Shown: piece by piece, positions 50,771 to 58,266 of the stretch | Layout of the letters: each line of letters begins with the position of its first letter | Position numbering within the stretch: position 1 is the stretch's first letter | Virus record (IMG/VR): IMGVR_UViG_3300021507_000132 | Span: 1-58,785 of that record | Source of the DNA: a virus | DNA length: 58,785 bases | Reading direction: 5' to 3' (one strand) | The notes under the pieces: model-generated | Database searches by the model: none | Told to the model about the DNA's origin: nothing | What the model saw: the letters and a program-made list of their open reading frames with translations, nothing else | Translations under genes and position numbers: made by a program

Positions 50771-50911
50771 ATGAGTGAAATATTCTTTGTTTGGGGCATG
50801 ATGGAATTAGAGTATCAAGAGCAGATTAGAGAAAGCATTAGAGATGAATTAAAGGAAAAAGGTTGGAGTGAAGTAGAGATTGAAGATTATTTATCTCAGA
50901 TAGGACTATGA
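50771..50911 (+). CDS. 46-aa small protein
   Basis: MSEIFFVWGMMELEYQEQIR to ...YLSQIGL. TAA-T-ATG spacing from the previous gene, ATGA overlap with the next. Unknown. Confidence 0.4.
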   Translation: MSEIFFVWGMMELEYQEQIRESIRDELKEKGWSEVEIEDYLSQIGL

Positions 50912-51111
50912 AAGCGTTTATTGAATGCGGAATTTGTAAGAAAGCATTTGAGTGTAAATTGTCTGAAAGTCCTGATTCTTGTGCTAAAAAGCATAAAATG
51001 TTTGTTTTAACGTTTGTGGATACCAGCACAGATTATTCTGAAAGCATATTTGTATGCAGAGAATGTTTTTTCAAGCATTTAAATATCAAAATATTTAATA
51101 GAAGTTTTTGA
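50908..51111 (+). CDS. zinc-ribbon-like protein
   Basis: 67 aa. Cys pairs CGIC and CREC with further Cys at FECKL and SCAKK: a small zinc ribbon. It precedes the SWIM protein. Confidence 0.5.
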   Translation: MKAFIECGICKKAFECKLSESPDSCAKKHKMFVLTFVDTSTDYSESIFVCRECFFKHLNIKIFNRSF

Positions 51112-51114
51112 AAC

Positions 51115-51378
51115 ATGAGAGAAAGAGTTGAAGAAAAAGCAGAAAGATTGGTAAGAGAAGGAAAAGTTAAACTTGTTAGCAATAAAAAGTCTGTGATATT
51201 TGAAGTTGAAGGTTCTACGGAAAAACACACAGTTATATTTAAAGATGCTGGTTTTAGTTGCGATTGTATGTGGTGGAGTTTGAGATCTACTCCGTGCAGT
51301 CATGTTTTAGCAGCAATGATATACGCAAAAAACAACAATATTAAATTGCCTGGTTTATTCATAAATGAATTATCATGA
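51115..51378 (+). CDS. SWIM zinc-finger protein
   Basis: 87 aa. C-x-C...C-x-H in FSCDCMWWSLRSTPCSHVLA, the SWIM signature. Archaeal SWIM proteins bind DNA or RadA-type recombinases. Sits with replication-type genes. Confidence 0.65.
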   Translation: MRERVEEKAERLVREGKVKLVSNKKSVIFEVEGSTEKHTVIFKDAGFSCDCMWWSLRSTPCSHVLAAMIYAKNNNIKLPGLFINELS

Positions 51379-51542
51379 ACGAAGCAGATAGACAAACATT
51401 GGTAGTGATATTAAGCGAAATCAGAAAAGAACTGGAAAAAGCTAAGAAGTTCCATGACAGGACAGACATGTTAGTATATATTGACTTTGCTCTTTCAGAC
51501 GTTAGAAAAGGTTTGGCTTTCTTGAACAAATTAAAAAAATAG
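51375..51542 (+). CDS. 55-aa helical protein
   Basis: MNEADRQTLVVILSEIRKEL to ...GLAFLNKLKK; 4-nt overlap with the SWIM gene. Unknown. Confidence 0.45.
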   Translation: MNEADRQTLVVILSEIRKELEKAKKFHDRTDMLVYIDFALSDVRKGLAFLNKLKK

Positions 51543-51561
51543 TCAATTGAATATATATTTT

Positions 51562-51585
51562 AGACAACAGAAAACTATTTATATA
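51562..51585 (+). promoter_or_regulatory. class A promoter before the SSB-like gene
   Basis: AGACAACAGAAAAC followed by TATTTATATA. Nearly the same as the TFB-like gene's promoter. About 20-25 nt upstream is an ATG at 51604 that opens a 19-codon leader (MARKFVMVIQNERK...), which overlaps the next start. Confidence 0.6.
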
Positions 51586-51634
51586 TAAATATTATTTATA
51601 TTTATGGCAAGAAAGTTCGTAATGGTGATTCAGA

Positions 51635-52165
51635 ATGAGAGGAAAGATAAAAGCGATATTTGAGAAGGAGAAAACCTACGGAATCACTTTTAATGGCAAT
51701 GACTGGTATGTTGGATTTATATCTGATAAACCAGATTGGTTGATTAAAGGAGAATCAGAAGGCACAGAAGTTGAATTTGAATATACAAAGCATGAATCTG
51801 ATGGTAGGGTGTATAACAATATTGTTAAAGGCAGTCTAAAGAAAGTGGAAGTTGAAAAACCAAAAGAACCTGAACAAAAAGCAAATAATTCTAAATCTTT
51901 TATAAAAGACAGAATAAATGAATTAAACAAACAAGTGTTAGAATTAAGCAAGCAATTGGTGTATGAAAAGACAAAACAACATGATTTGGAAAGGAGAGAT
52001 ATAAGAAAATCTGTTTGTTTGAAAGCAAGCATAGACTTAATGAGTAATATGGAATCTCTGTTTAAAAACAGAGAATTATCTAATGAAGATCTTGTAAAGT
52101 TAGTATTGTATTTTGCTAAAGAATTTGAGAAGTATTTTGAAAATGAAATAAAGATTCAAATATGA
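51635..52165 (+). CDS. ssDNA-binding-like protein (OB-fold)
   Basis: 176 aa. The N-terminal ~70 residues look like an OB/SH3-type barrel (KTYGITFNGNDWYVGFIS, then GTEVEFEYTKHESDG), followed by a linker and a helical C-terminal part with IRKSVCLKASIDLMSNM, a pattern shared by small phage proteins annotated as ssDNA-binding or annealing. Supports replication or recombination. Confidence 0.5.
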   Translation: MRGKIKAIFEKEKTYGITFNGNDWYVGFISDKPDWLIKGESEGTEVEFEYTKHESDGRVYNNIVKGSLKKVEVEKPKEPEQKANNSKSFIKDRINELNKQVLELSKQLVYEKTKQHDLERRDIRKSVCLKASIDLMSNMESLFKNRELSNEDLVKLVLYFAKEFEKYFENEIKIQI

Positions 52166-52527
52166 CAGAAAATAAAGAAGAATTTTTGAAGAAATTAGCA
52201 GAGTTTAAGCCAAGTTTTGAAGACGTTGTTAAAGCTATCAATCAATTTGCAGGTGGCAGCATAGATTGGATTGCAGAAGTAGTTACAAAACATCATGAAG
52301 ACATGGTGCGTGAAATAATTGCAAAAGCAGAAGAAAAAAAAGCATCGCCTTTTATAATATTTAGTGTGCTTGCTGCGATAATGCAATCGCATGCTGAAGA
52401 TGTAAAAACACTTGCTAAATACGCAGGGGATAGAGAACTGGATCAGATATGCAAATTAAGAGGCATAACTCGTGAAGAAGTAAATGAAGTGCTTAAAGGC
52501 AAAAAAGTTGTTGATTATATAAGTTAA
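52162..52527 (+). CDS. 121-aa hypothetical protein
   Basis: Overlaps the previous gene by 4 nt. Helical, with VVKAINQFAGGSIDWIAEVV and a C-terminal RGITREEVNEVLKG. Unknown. Confidence 0.45.
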   Translation: MTENKEEFLKKLAEFKPSFEDVVKAINQFAGGSIDWIAEVVTKHHEDMVREIIAKAEEKKASPFIIFSVLAAIMQSHAEDVKTLAKYAGDRELDQICKLRGITREEVNEVLKGKKVVDYIS

Positions 52528-52529
52528 TT

Positions 52530-52766
52530 ATGGCGAGAAAGTTTACGGTTGAGGAGATTAAGAAAATTGCACAGATATGCTATAATTACAAGTGGAGAAT
52601 TGGAAAAGATAATTTTGAAGGTTTGTTTGCTTTCCTGCAAGTATTGGATATTATGGAAAAGAAAAATTTGAGCATAAAAGCATTGCCTGATTATTTAAAC
52701 ATTAAGAGAGAATTGGTGATTAACGCAGAAGATGAAAAATATATTGTAGAAAAATATCCTTTATAA
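52530..52766 (+). CDS. 78-aa hypothetical protein
   Basis: Opens MARKFTVEEIKKIAQICYNY; helical, ends EKYIVEKYPL. 2 nt after the previous stop. An unannotated frame without a clear start (52770-52896) follows and reads RRIIDVRRFGNWLIIAYKG; it may be a small gene with a non-standard start. Confidence 0.4.
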   Translation: MARKFTVEEIKKIAQICYNYKWRIGKDNFEGLFAFLQVLDIMEKKNLSIKALPDYLNIKRELVINAEDEKYIVEKYPL

Positions 52767-52878
52767 AAAGCGAAACATGAGAGAAAAAGGAGAATAATAG
52801 ATGTAAGGCGATTTGGAAATTGGTTGATAATAGCTTACAAAGGTCCTTGGGGCATATCGTTTGAAAAGCTTAAAATCA

Positions 52879-53154
52879 ATGGTGGAGAAAATGAGTGAAG
52901 TGAAAACGGAAGATATAAGAAAAGAATTAAACAAATGTTATAGAAAATTAAGAGATTTACGAAGTAAGACAAAAGTCGGAACAAAGAAGCACAGATGTAT
53001 TTCAGTTATGATGAATTGGCTTTGGTTTTTGAGACAAATTACATTACAGCATTCTAAAAATTTAATGTTTTTAGACATTTCGGATGTTATAAAAGTAGAA
53101 GAATGCAAGACAGGAAACAAGGTGGGAATTTGTGTTAAAGGTGAAAGAAAATGA
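52879..53154 (+). CDS. basic helical protein
   Basis: 91 aa from the ATG at 52879. Basic helices (KCYRKLRDLRSKTKVG) and a beta C-terminus (TGNKVGICVKGERK). Coupled to the next gene (4-nt overlap). Unknown. Confidence 0.45.
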   Translation: MVEKMSEVKTEDIRKELNKCYRKLRDLRSKTKVGTKKHRCISVMMNWLWFLRQITLQHSKNLMFLDISDVIKVEECKTGNKVGICVKGERK

Positions 53155-53369
53155 GTGAAGAAAAAACTTTGGATTTGGATATAAAGTTAAAACCTGTTCT
53201 CAGGTTTAAATGGGGTAATGAAGAAGGTTTTAACAACTTCAGAAAAGGTTATGAGAAAGGATTTGAAGAAGCACAAGAAATTATTATAAGAGAAGTCAAA
53301 CAAAGAATTCAGGAGGTAGTTCAAGGATTATTACGAGAGATCGAAAAGCAAGAAGAAAAATTTTCCTGA
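53151..53369 (+). CDS. 72-aa helical protein
   Basis: A beta start, then a helix rich in Glu/Gln (EAQEIIIREVKQRIQEVV) that could be a coiled coil. Unknown. Confidence 0.4.
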   Translation: MSEEKTLDLDIKLKPVLRFKWGNEEGFNNFRKGYEKGFEEAQEIIIREVKQRIQEVVQGLLREIEKQEEKFS

Positions 53370-53381
53370 TGAGGTGAAAAG

Positions 53382-53534
53382 ATGAATGAATTAGCAGCAG
53401 ATATATTGGGAATTTTGTTTTTGATTTGGTTTCTTTTAGTCGTTCCTCTATTAATCAAGTATCCTGCTGACTATAAATCAGCTATTATTATTGTATATCT
53501 CTTTCTGGCGTTATTGATAATGTTTAAGAAGTAA
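53382..53534 (+). CDS. 50-aa two-helix membrane protein
   Basis: MNELAADILGILFLIWFLLV, a short polar loop, then IIIVYLFLALLIM. Strong GAGGTGA ribosome binding site. Small holin-like or envelope protein. Confidence 0.5.
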   Translation: MNELAADILGILFLIWFLLVVPLLIKYPADYKSAIIIVYLFLALLIMFKK

Positions 53535-53536
53535 TT

Positions 53537-53722
53537 ATGGCAAGAAGTAGTTTAGAAGGGAAATGGTATGGAAAAGTAGATGAAGTAAGAATTGTAACTG
53601 GAACGAGCGGGACTTACAGAATTGAAGTTGTAACAGAATTATTAAGAAAAGAAGAATTTGATGAAATGCTAAATGATATTCTTGCTTTGATCCGAGCTCC
53701 TAAAAGTGTTGAGGAAATTTAA
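53537..53722 (+). CDS. 61-aa hypothetical protein
   Basis: MARSSLEGKWYGKVDEVRIV, beta then helix. 2 nt after the membrane protein gene. Unknown. Confidence 0.4.
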   Translation: MARSSLEGKWYGKVDEVRIVTGTSGTYRIEVVTELLRKEEFDEMLNDILALIRAPKSVEEI

Positions 53723-54115
53723 ATGGTGATAAGTATGGATTTAGTAACCGAAAGAGAAAGGATTGCGATTGCAGAAGCAATGATAAAATACGGAGGCAGT
53801 TTTGTTAAAGCACTGGGACAGGCACTTTTGTTAGCAGATATACACAATGTCAGAAGAATAAAAAGTGCTTTCAAGGAGTACTGGGAAGAATACAAGAAAT
53901 GGGCTAAAAAAGATGGATATGAATGGGAAGAATTTGAGTGGGAAGCAATAGAAAACAGAAAAGAGAAAGAGAAGCAAAAATTGGAACTTATGAAAGCAAA
54001 TATTAAGTCTGCCATAGCGATTCTTGAAACTGCAGCGGAAATGGATAGTAAAGAAGACATGATGGCAGGCATGTATGAAGCGATCAGGTTGTTAAAAGAT
54101 ATTGATAAATTGTAA
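53723..54115 (+). CDS. 130-aa helical protein
   Basis: Starts at 53723 or 53735. Helical throughout with an Ala/Leu-rich domain (AMIKYGGSFVKALGQALLLAD) and an acidic coiled coil. Reads like small phage proteins of unknown function. Confidence 0.45.
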   Translation: MVISMDLVTERERIAIAEAMIKYGGSFVKALGQALLLADIHNVRRIKSAFKEYWEEYKKWAKKDGYEWEEFEWEAIENRKEKEKQKLELMKANIKSAIAILETAAEMDSKEDMMAGMYEAIRLLKDIDKL

Positions 54116-54116
54116 T

Positions 54117-54812
54117 ATGAAAGGTAAAAGGTCGTTTGATTTGGCGATAACTATATGCATTATTTACCTTACAATTTCAATGCTTCGGCTTCACTACCAA
54201 GAAGAAACTATTGTAAACAGATTAGATAGTTTAAATGACACTATACAGCAAATTGAAGTGAATTATACAAGAATCACAGACAAACAAACAAGTATGAGTA
54301 GTAATTTGTCTCAATACATAGCAAACATATCTCAGCAAATAGAAGATTTACAAACAGAAATATGTGATTTGAAAAAAGAACTACAAGCAGAACACAAACG
54401 TAATAATGAATTAAAAAATCAACTGGAAAGTGTAAAAAAATCAAAAGGATTGATAAAACCAACATACAAGCAATTGAAAAGTTTTGTTTTAAGAGACGAT
54501 ACTGACTTGTTGAAGTGGAGCAATGATTTTGATTGCACAGAATTCAGCAACAAATTCATTGAAAATTTTGCTGAAGAAGGTTTCTTTGCTTGCACAACAG
54601 AGTTAGATTTAATTATTGATGGTGAAGCAAAAGGACATATTATTGTTGCTATTGACACTAAAGACAAAGGTTTGTATTATGTAGAACCGCAAAGTGATTC
54701 AATATTCTCAGCAGATGAATTACGGGTTGGTAAAAATTATTGTAGTATTGTGGATTGGAATTGTAATTGGGAGATAACTAAAATATCAAGTTGTTTTGAG
54801 TTGAAAATATGA
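54117..54812 (+). CDS. membrane-anchored coiled coil with transglutaminase-like domain
   Basis: 231 aa from the ATG at 54117. N-terminal transmembrane helix (AITICIIYLTISMLRL), a coiled coil to about 125, then a cysteine-protease/transglutaminase-like fold: Cys in FDCTEFSNKF, His in AKGHIIVAIDT, Asp in DTKDKGLYYVEP. Many archaeal virus and host surface proteins have such domains. Likely exported; a role in cell-surface modification or release is an inference. Confidence 0.6.
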   Translation: MKGKRSFDLAITICIIYLTISMLRLHYQEETIVNRLDSLNDTIQQIEVNYTRITDKQTSMSSNLSQYIANISQQIEDLQTEICDLKKELQAEHKRNNELKNQLESVKKSKGLIKPTYKQLKSFVLRDDTDLLKWSNDFDCTEFSNKFIENFAEEGFFACTTELDLIIDGEAKGHIIVAIDTKDKGLYYVEPQSDSIFSADELRVGKNYCSIVDWNCNWEITKISSCFELKI

Positions 54813-55249
54813 GAGCCAAGATCATTAAGATAATTAATACTGAAATAGTAAAACATAAAGACTTGGCTGAAAAGTATTTGTCTTGCGTTACAGATAGTTA
54901 TAAAAAGAAATATTCTTTCATAAACTGGTTATTTTCATTTATAAAGCCTAATAAAGCGGACAAAACAGACCTTGTCAAAAGTTATTTCAAAAATTACAAA
55001 TATCATAAAATTGCCTCAGCAGAATTTGAAATATTGAAATATGTTGTCAGTCATGTAATACAAAGACTGATTAAATTAAAGAAAAATAAACAAACTATTA
55101 AAGCTGAAGTTTTAGAACTAATTGACAGAAAAATGAATGCCATTAATCGATATATAAAATCCTCACAAATAGCTTCAACAGAGTATGAATGTTATTTACG
55201 ACTGTATTATGGTTACAATAGTATAAAATTACAAATAGAAAAATTATGA
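54809..55249 (+). CDS. 146-aa helical basic protein
   Basis: Overlaps the transglutaminase-like gene by 4 nt and the RNase HII gene by 4 nt (ATGA). Helical with a long basic stretch (VIQRLIKLKKNKQTIKAEVL). Unknown. Confidence 0.45.
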   Translation: MRAKIIKIINTEIVKHKDLAEKYLSCVTDSYKKKYSFINWLFSFIKPNKADKTDLVKSYFKNYKYHKIASAEFEILKYVVSHVIQRLIKLKKNKQTIKAEVLELIDRKMNAINRYIKSSQIASTEYECYLRLYYGYNSIKLQIEKL

Positions 55250-55937
55250 TATATGAAAAGGATGTAAGGAATAAACAAAGTGTGAACGCGGGGATTGATG
55301 AAGTAATATTACAAGCGAAATGCTTGTAATACTTTAACGCAAATCCCCGGTTCTAGGAAGCATAGTATTGTGCGTGGCTTTAATACCAGACAAAGATGAA
55401 GAGTATTTGAGAAACAGAGGTGTAAAAGACTCTAAATTAATTGAAAGGAACAGATTACACAGACTGGCAAAAGAATTGATGGAAACTTACAAATACAAAG
55501 TTGTTAAAATAAAGCCGCATATTATCAGCAAAGCTGACAATTTGAACTTGTTGGAAATTGAATATGTAATCAAATTAATCAAATGGGTTAACCAGTTTGA
55601 GCCAAAAAATATCTATATGGATTGTTTAACAGCAAATGTCAATACTTGTTGGAACTATTTTCTAGATCTTGGATTTAAACAAGATAACCTAAAAATTGTT
55701 CCGAAAGCAGATGAGAAGATTATAAGCGTTCAGGCAGCAAGCATTATTGCTAAGTATCATTCAGATAAAGAAATAGAGCATTTGCAAAAAAAGTATCCAG
55801 ATATGGGTTCTGGAGAACCTTCAGATAGAAAAACAATTGAGTTTCTGAAAAAGCATTTGGACAACCCTCCATTAGATTGCATCAGAACGAGCTGGATTAC
55901 ATTCAAGAGACTAAAGCAGAAACAAGAAAATGACTAG
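55246..55937 (+). CDS. rnhB: RNase HII, interrupted at its catalytic motif
   Basis: The frame from the ATG at 55246 gives MIYEKDVRNKQSVNAGIDE, the first catalytic block of RNase HII (GIDEAGRG), up to 55302. The expected next part PVLGSIVLCVALIPD starts at 55347 in another frame and continues to 55937 with KDSKLI, YMDCLTA (catalytic Asp) and KADEKIISVQAASIIAKYH. Between them are 44 nt (55303-55346) that shift the frame and replace AGRG. They hold a strong hairpin. Either an RNA-level event (splicing or ribosome hopping) restores the enzyme or it is a recent pseudogene; the rest of the frame is intact. A shorter product from the TTG at 55368 would lack the GIDE acids. Confidence 0.7.
55289..55349 (+). 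other. hairpin spanning the RNase HII interruption
   Basis: CGGGGATT (55289-55296) pairs with AATCCCCG (55342-55349). AAGT (55301) pairs with ACTT (55331), and ATTACAAGC (55308) with GCTTGTAAT (55322), loop GAAAT. Opposite 3-nt bulges (AAT and TAA) flank the 4-bp AAGT/ACTT helix, resembling an archaeal bulge-helix-bulge splice site. Confidence 0.5.
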
Positions 55938-55955
55938 CCCCATTCTGTCCAGGCA
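55938..55955 (+). repeat. 18-nt word shared with the tail tube gene start
   Basis: CCCCATTCTGTCCAGGCA occurs here, right after the RNase HII stop, and at 11518-11535 inside the tail tube gene. A transcript from this operon would be antisense to codons 3-9 of the tail tube mRNA. A T-rich tract follows at 55958-55990. Confidence 0.6.
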
Positions 55956-56077
55956 GCTGGTTGTTTTCTTGCTGTTTATTTATTTTTGTAAACAAAAGTA
56001 TTTAAAGGTTTGTTTATTTTAATAAACAATTACAATTCGTTAATAAAGTTATTTAAATTCGCAATTCAAGGATTATT

Positions 56078-56302
56078 ATGAGAAGAAGCAAGTTCCCAGA
56101 ATTTATGGGATGGTTTAATTCTCTTGAAATGGGAGAGATGCCGAACGTTTCGCAGGCACAAATAACTCTTCACATCAATTATGTTGAGTTGCGGAATTAT
56201 TATGAACTTCTCAGAATGGCTGGTTGTATTATGACAAAAGGCAATACGAAAAACAAGAAATATTTTAAGATTTCTAATATAAGAATTCCAACATATTATT
56301 GA
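56078..56302 (+). CDS. winged-helix-like small protein
   Basis: 74 aa. SQAQITLHINYVELRNYYELLRMAG resembles a recognition-helix region, and MTKGNTKNKKYFKI a wing. Own promoter-like AT-rich leader. Last plus-strand gene; convergent with the next regulator gene. Confidence 0.5.
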   Translation: MRRSKFPEFMGWFNSLEMGEMPNVSQAQITLHINYVELRNYYELLRMAGCIMTKGNTKNKKYFKISNIRIPTYY

Positions 56303-56389
56303 ACATTTTTTTATTTTTTGCGTTTCAGTCTGTACACTCTATATATTTTAAAGGGCAATTTTTAAAGGGCGATTTGTATAAGATCTCAT

Positions 56390-56770
56390 TCATTGGTAGT
56401 ATACAGCTTCTTCTAATTTTTGCAGTATATACTCTTGTATGGTTTTTCCTTCTTTGAGTGCTTTTATATCCAAATCTTGCATGAAACTGCTAGACACTTC
56501 TAATATTATCCTTTCTTTCAAGCCTTTTTTTAGAAACCAGTCCCCATGTCTGTTTCTATACACTAAATTTCTACTAGCTAAGTGATTAAGTAAGTGACTG
56601 ATAGACACTGGATGATAACCTGTCATTCGTGCTATATCTTTCAATCTCAATCCACGTAAGCTGTTGATCGTATGTTTTTCTAATACTTGTAGTATTGCTA
56701 ATTCTGCTTGAGTAAGCCCTTCATATCCCTTCCATACATAATTGTCTTTAGGTCTGCCGCTTCGTGCCAT
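56390..56770 (-). CDS. winged-helix regulator with RHH-like tail
   Basis: 126 aa from the ATG at 56770. N-terminal SGRPKDNYVWKGYEGLTQAE, then wHTH (LRLKDIARMTGYHPVSISHLLNHLASRNLV, split by turns) with wing NRHGDWFL, and a C-terminal ribbon-helix-helix-like element (DIKALKEGKTIQEYILQKLEE). Its ATG directly borders the 26-bp inverted repeat, which probably holds its operator. Confidence 0.65.
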   Translation of the reverse strand: MARSGRPKDNYVWKGYEGLTQAELAILQVLEKHTINSLRGLRLKDIARMTGYHPVSISHLLNHLASRNLVYRNRHGDWFLKKGLKERIILEVSSSFMQDLDIKALKEGKTIQEYILQKLEEAVYYQ

Positions 56771-56927
56771 AATAATTATTATTATATTATTATTAATAAG
56801 GCATTTTTGTCGAACAAGTACAATATACATTCAAACTCGCTCTTAACTACTTAAGCATAGTAGCAGTAGTTTGAGTGCGTCTCTACTAGAAATAGTATAT
56901 GTTAATAATAATATAATAATAATTATT
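56771..56927. repeat. 26-bp perfect inverted repeat around a 105-nt spacer
   Basis: The left arm 56771-56796 (AATAATTATTATTATATTAT...) is the exact reverse complement of 56902-56927. The spacer has nested short arms (ATTCAAACT/AGTTTGAGT, CTACT/AGTAG, ATATAC/GTATAT), so the whole could form a long cruciform. It lies just upstream of the regulator ATG. Confidence 0.65.
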
Positions 56928-57209
56928 CTTCGTTACTACCAACCAATCATACTTTTGCTATATATTCCATATTTTTGCTCCAGCTTCAGTTTGCAGGGGT
57001 TGTAAAAATTAAAGTATAGAAAATTTATAACATTTATGGAATTTATGACAATTTACTATCTGACAATAGTAGATTGGTCATAAGTTCCACATTGGTCATA
57101 AATTTTCTTTACTTTAATATATAGGCGTCTCACTAAGCCTTAGATCAAAGAATTTTGAATCCAATGTGGAACTTTTAGCCAATCCACCACTTTCTGATAA
57201 TAATGAGTG
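56928..57209. other. non-coding region with nested inverted repeats
   Basis: No gene supported. Inverted pairs: about 57014-57034 with 57099-57119 (about 19 of 21); AAGTTCCACATTGG (57082-57095) with CCAATGTGGAACTT (57161-57174), perfect. Direct repeat ATTGGTCATAA at about 57073 and 57091. Candidate regulator or replication-protein binding region. Confidence 0.5.
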
Positions 57210-57422
57210 CTAATATTTCTTCACAACATCCCCATAATCCGCTTCTCTGATTAAGTTTTCTCTAACTTTAAAGGTCTTTCCACAAAAGATGCACCTTTTG
57301 ACTTTTCTCGGACTAATTTTCTTATTGCGAGGGACATACGCCTGGACACGCGAGCAGAAGGGACACTTCAAATAGAATTTGTATTTCAAAAGCATGCCAA
57401 ACTGCTCTGGTTTCCTTACCAT
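57210..57422 (-). CDS. zinc-binding protein (two CxxC)
   Basis: 70 aa. CPFC near 20 and CIFC near 44, basic between: zinc-ribbon type. Directly downstream on the minus strand from the structured RNA-like region; its ATG is at that region's edge. Confidence 0.55.
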   Translation of the reverse strand: MVRKPEQFGMLLKYKFYLKCPFCSRVQAYVPRNKKISPRKVKRCIFCGKTFKVRENLIREADYGDVVKKY

Positions 57423-57658
57423 AATTCTGCTCTCGAGCTATATTGCCTGCTTCTCTCCTGCTCATTATACGCCTGCTATTCGCACAGCGTATAAACCTAT
57501 GGTGTTCCCACAAGCAGGATATCGGGCTCGGCAAGGTGGGAACTGCTTGCTCCATACCTCACAGGCAATATATTTCTCGGAATGTTTAAGACCCAAACTG
57601 ACTATAAAACAGTGTACCTCAAGGTACACAAGTCAGCTTGGACTTACCCATAATATAT
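57423..57658 (-). ncRNA. candidate structured RNA, GC-rich
   Basis: A GC-rich block in AT-rich DNA between two minus-strand genes. Stems: TATATTGCCTG (57439) / CAGGCAATATA (57562) encloses TTATACGC (57465) / GCGTATAA (57487) and TATGG (57498) / CCATA (57552), which encloses GTTCCCAC (57504) / GTGGGAAC (57536). AAGCA (57512) can pair with TGCTT (57544), a possible pseudoknot or switch. A second domain: CCAAACTGACT (57593) / AGTCAGCTTGG (57631) around GTGTACC-TCAA-GGTACAC. Strand not certain; short open frames here on both strands are rejected. Confidence 0.65.
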
Positions 57659-58264
57659 TCAATTAATATGATATATGTGAAACAATCCATCACGTTTAAG
57701 TTCTACATTTTCTATTGGTTTCCACAATGTCAGATCAAAAGGTTCAACCAATATATGCATACCGTTTTTGGTTTTGCTTTTAGTTGAAACAATTAGCTTT
57801 AATTTGTCTATTTGCGACCAGACAGCATCTGCTTTGGACATATCATCTATATCTATCAAAAAATGCCATTTTCTTGATCTTGCTTCTGGCTTTTGCAGGC
57901 AAGATATGAATTCTCTATCTAATTTCTTTAAGTGCGTTAGATATTGATACACATCTCCTGAGTTTAATGCAGTAAATTCCCATTCAACCAATCTCTGCTT
58001 AAACAATTTTGAAGCCTTAATCAAACTTCTCGGATTGTAAGTTATGTAAATAGAATAATCTTCTGGTCTGGCTTGACTGGGGTAGTTCTCAACTAATGTA
58101 ATAAGTTTTCGGTATTTCCTGCCCCAATTTTCTTTATCAACAACTTCTCTAAAAACCACTTCTTCCGACTTTAATTTATCATTATACTTTTTTCTCGCTA
58201 TTGCCAGCATAACAAGCACTTCGTCTGCTCTTAATAAATCAAACCAAGACACCCAATTAGACAT
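57659..58264 (-). CDS. candidate primase-polymerase-like protein
   Basis: 201 aa from the ATG at 58264, because earlier starts overlap the next gene. WHFLIDIDD (DxD) followed about 25 residues later by STKSKTKNGMHILVEPFD resembles motifs I and II of archaeo-eukaryotic primases (hhDhD and sxxGxH). Helical N-terminal region. Could start replication at the nearby repeats. Weak assignment. Confidence 0.4.
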   Translation of the reverse strand: MSNWVSWFDLLRADEVLVMLAIARKKYNDKLKSEEVVFREVVDKENWGRKYRKLITLVENYPSQARPEDYSIYITYNPRSLIKASKLFKQRLVEWEFTALNSGDVYQYLTHLKKLDREFISCLQKPEARSRKWHFLIDIDDMSKADAVWSQIDKLKLIVSTKSKTKNGMHILVEPFDLTLWKPIENVELKRDGLFHIYHIN

Positions 58265-58266
58265 AA

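Noticed and set aside
55289-55349. Simple canonical archaeal intron in RNase HII
   Set aside because: Canonical cutting of the bulge-helix-bulge would remove 30 nt and lead to a stop (TAG), not to the expected frame.
11518-55955. 18-nt direct repeat as attachment site
   Set aside because: No integrase gene and one copy is within an essential structural gene; antisense pairing or chance fits better.
57423-57658. tRNA, RNase P or SRP RNA
   Set aside because: No T-loop, no conserved P4 or S-domain sequences; the stems do not match these folds.
57379-57666. 95-codon plus-strand and 77-codon minus-strand frames
   Set aside because: They cover the strongly paired RNA-like region and lack start signals; stems explain the base composition.
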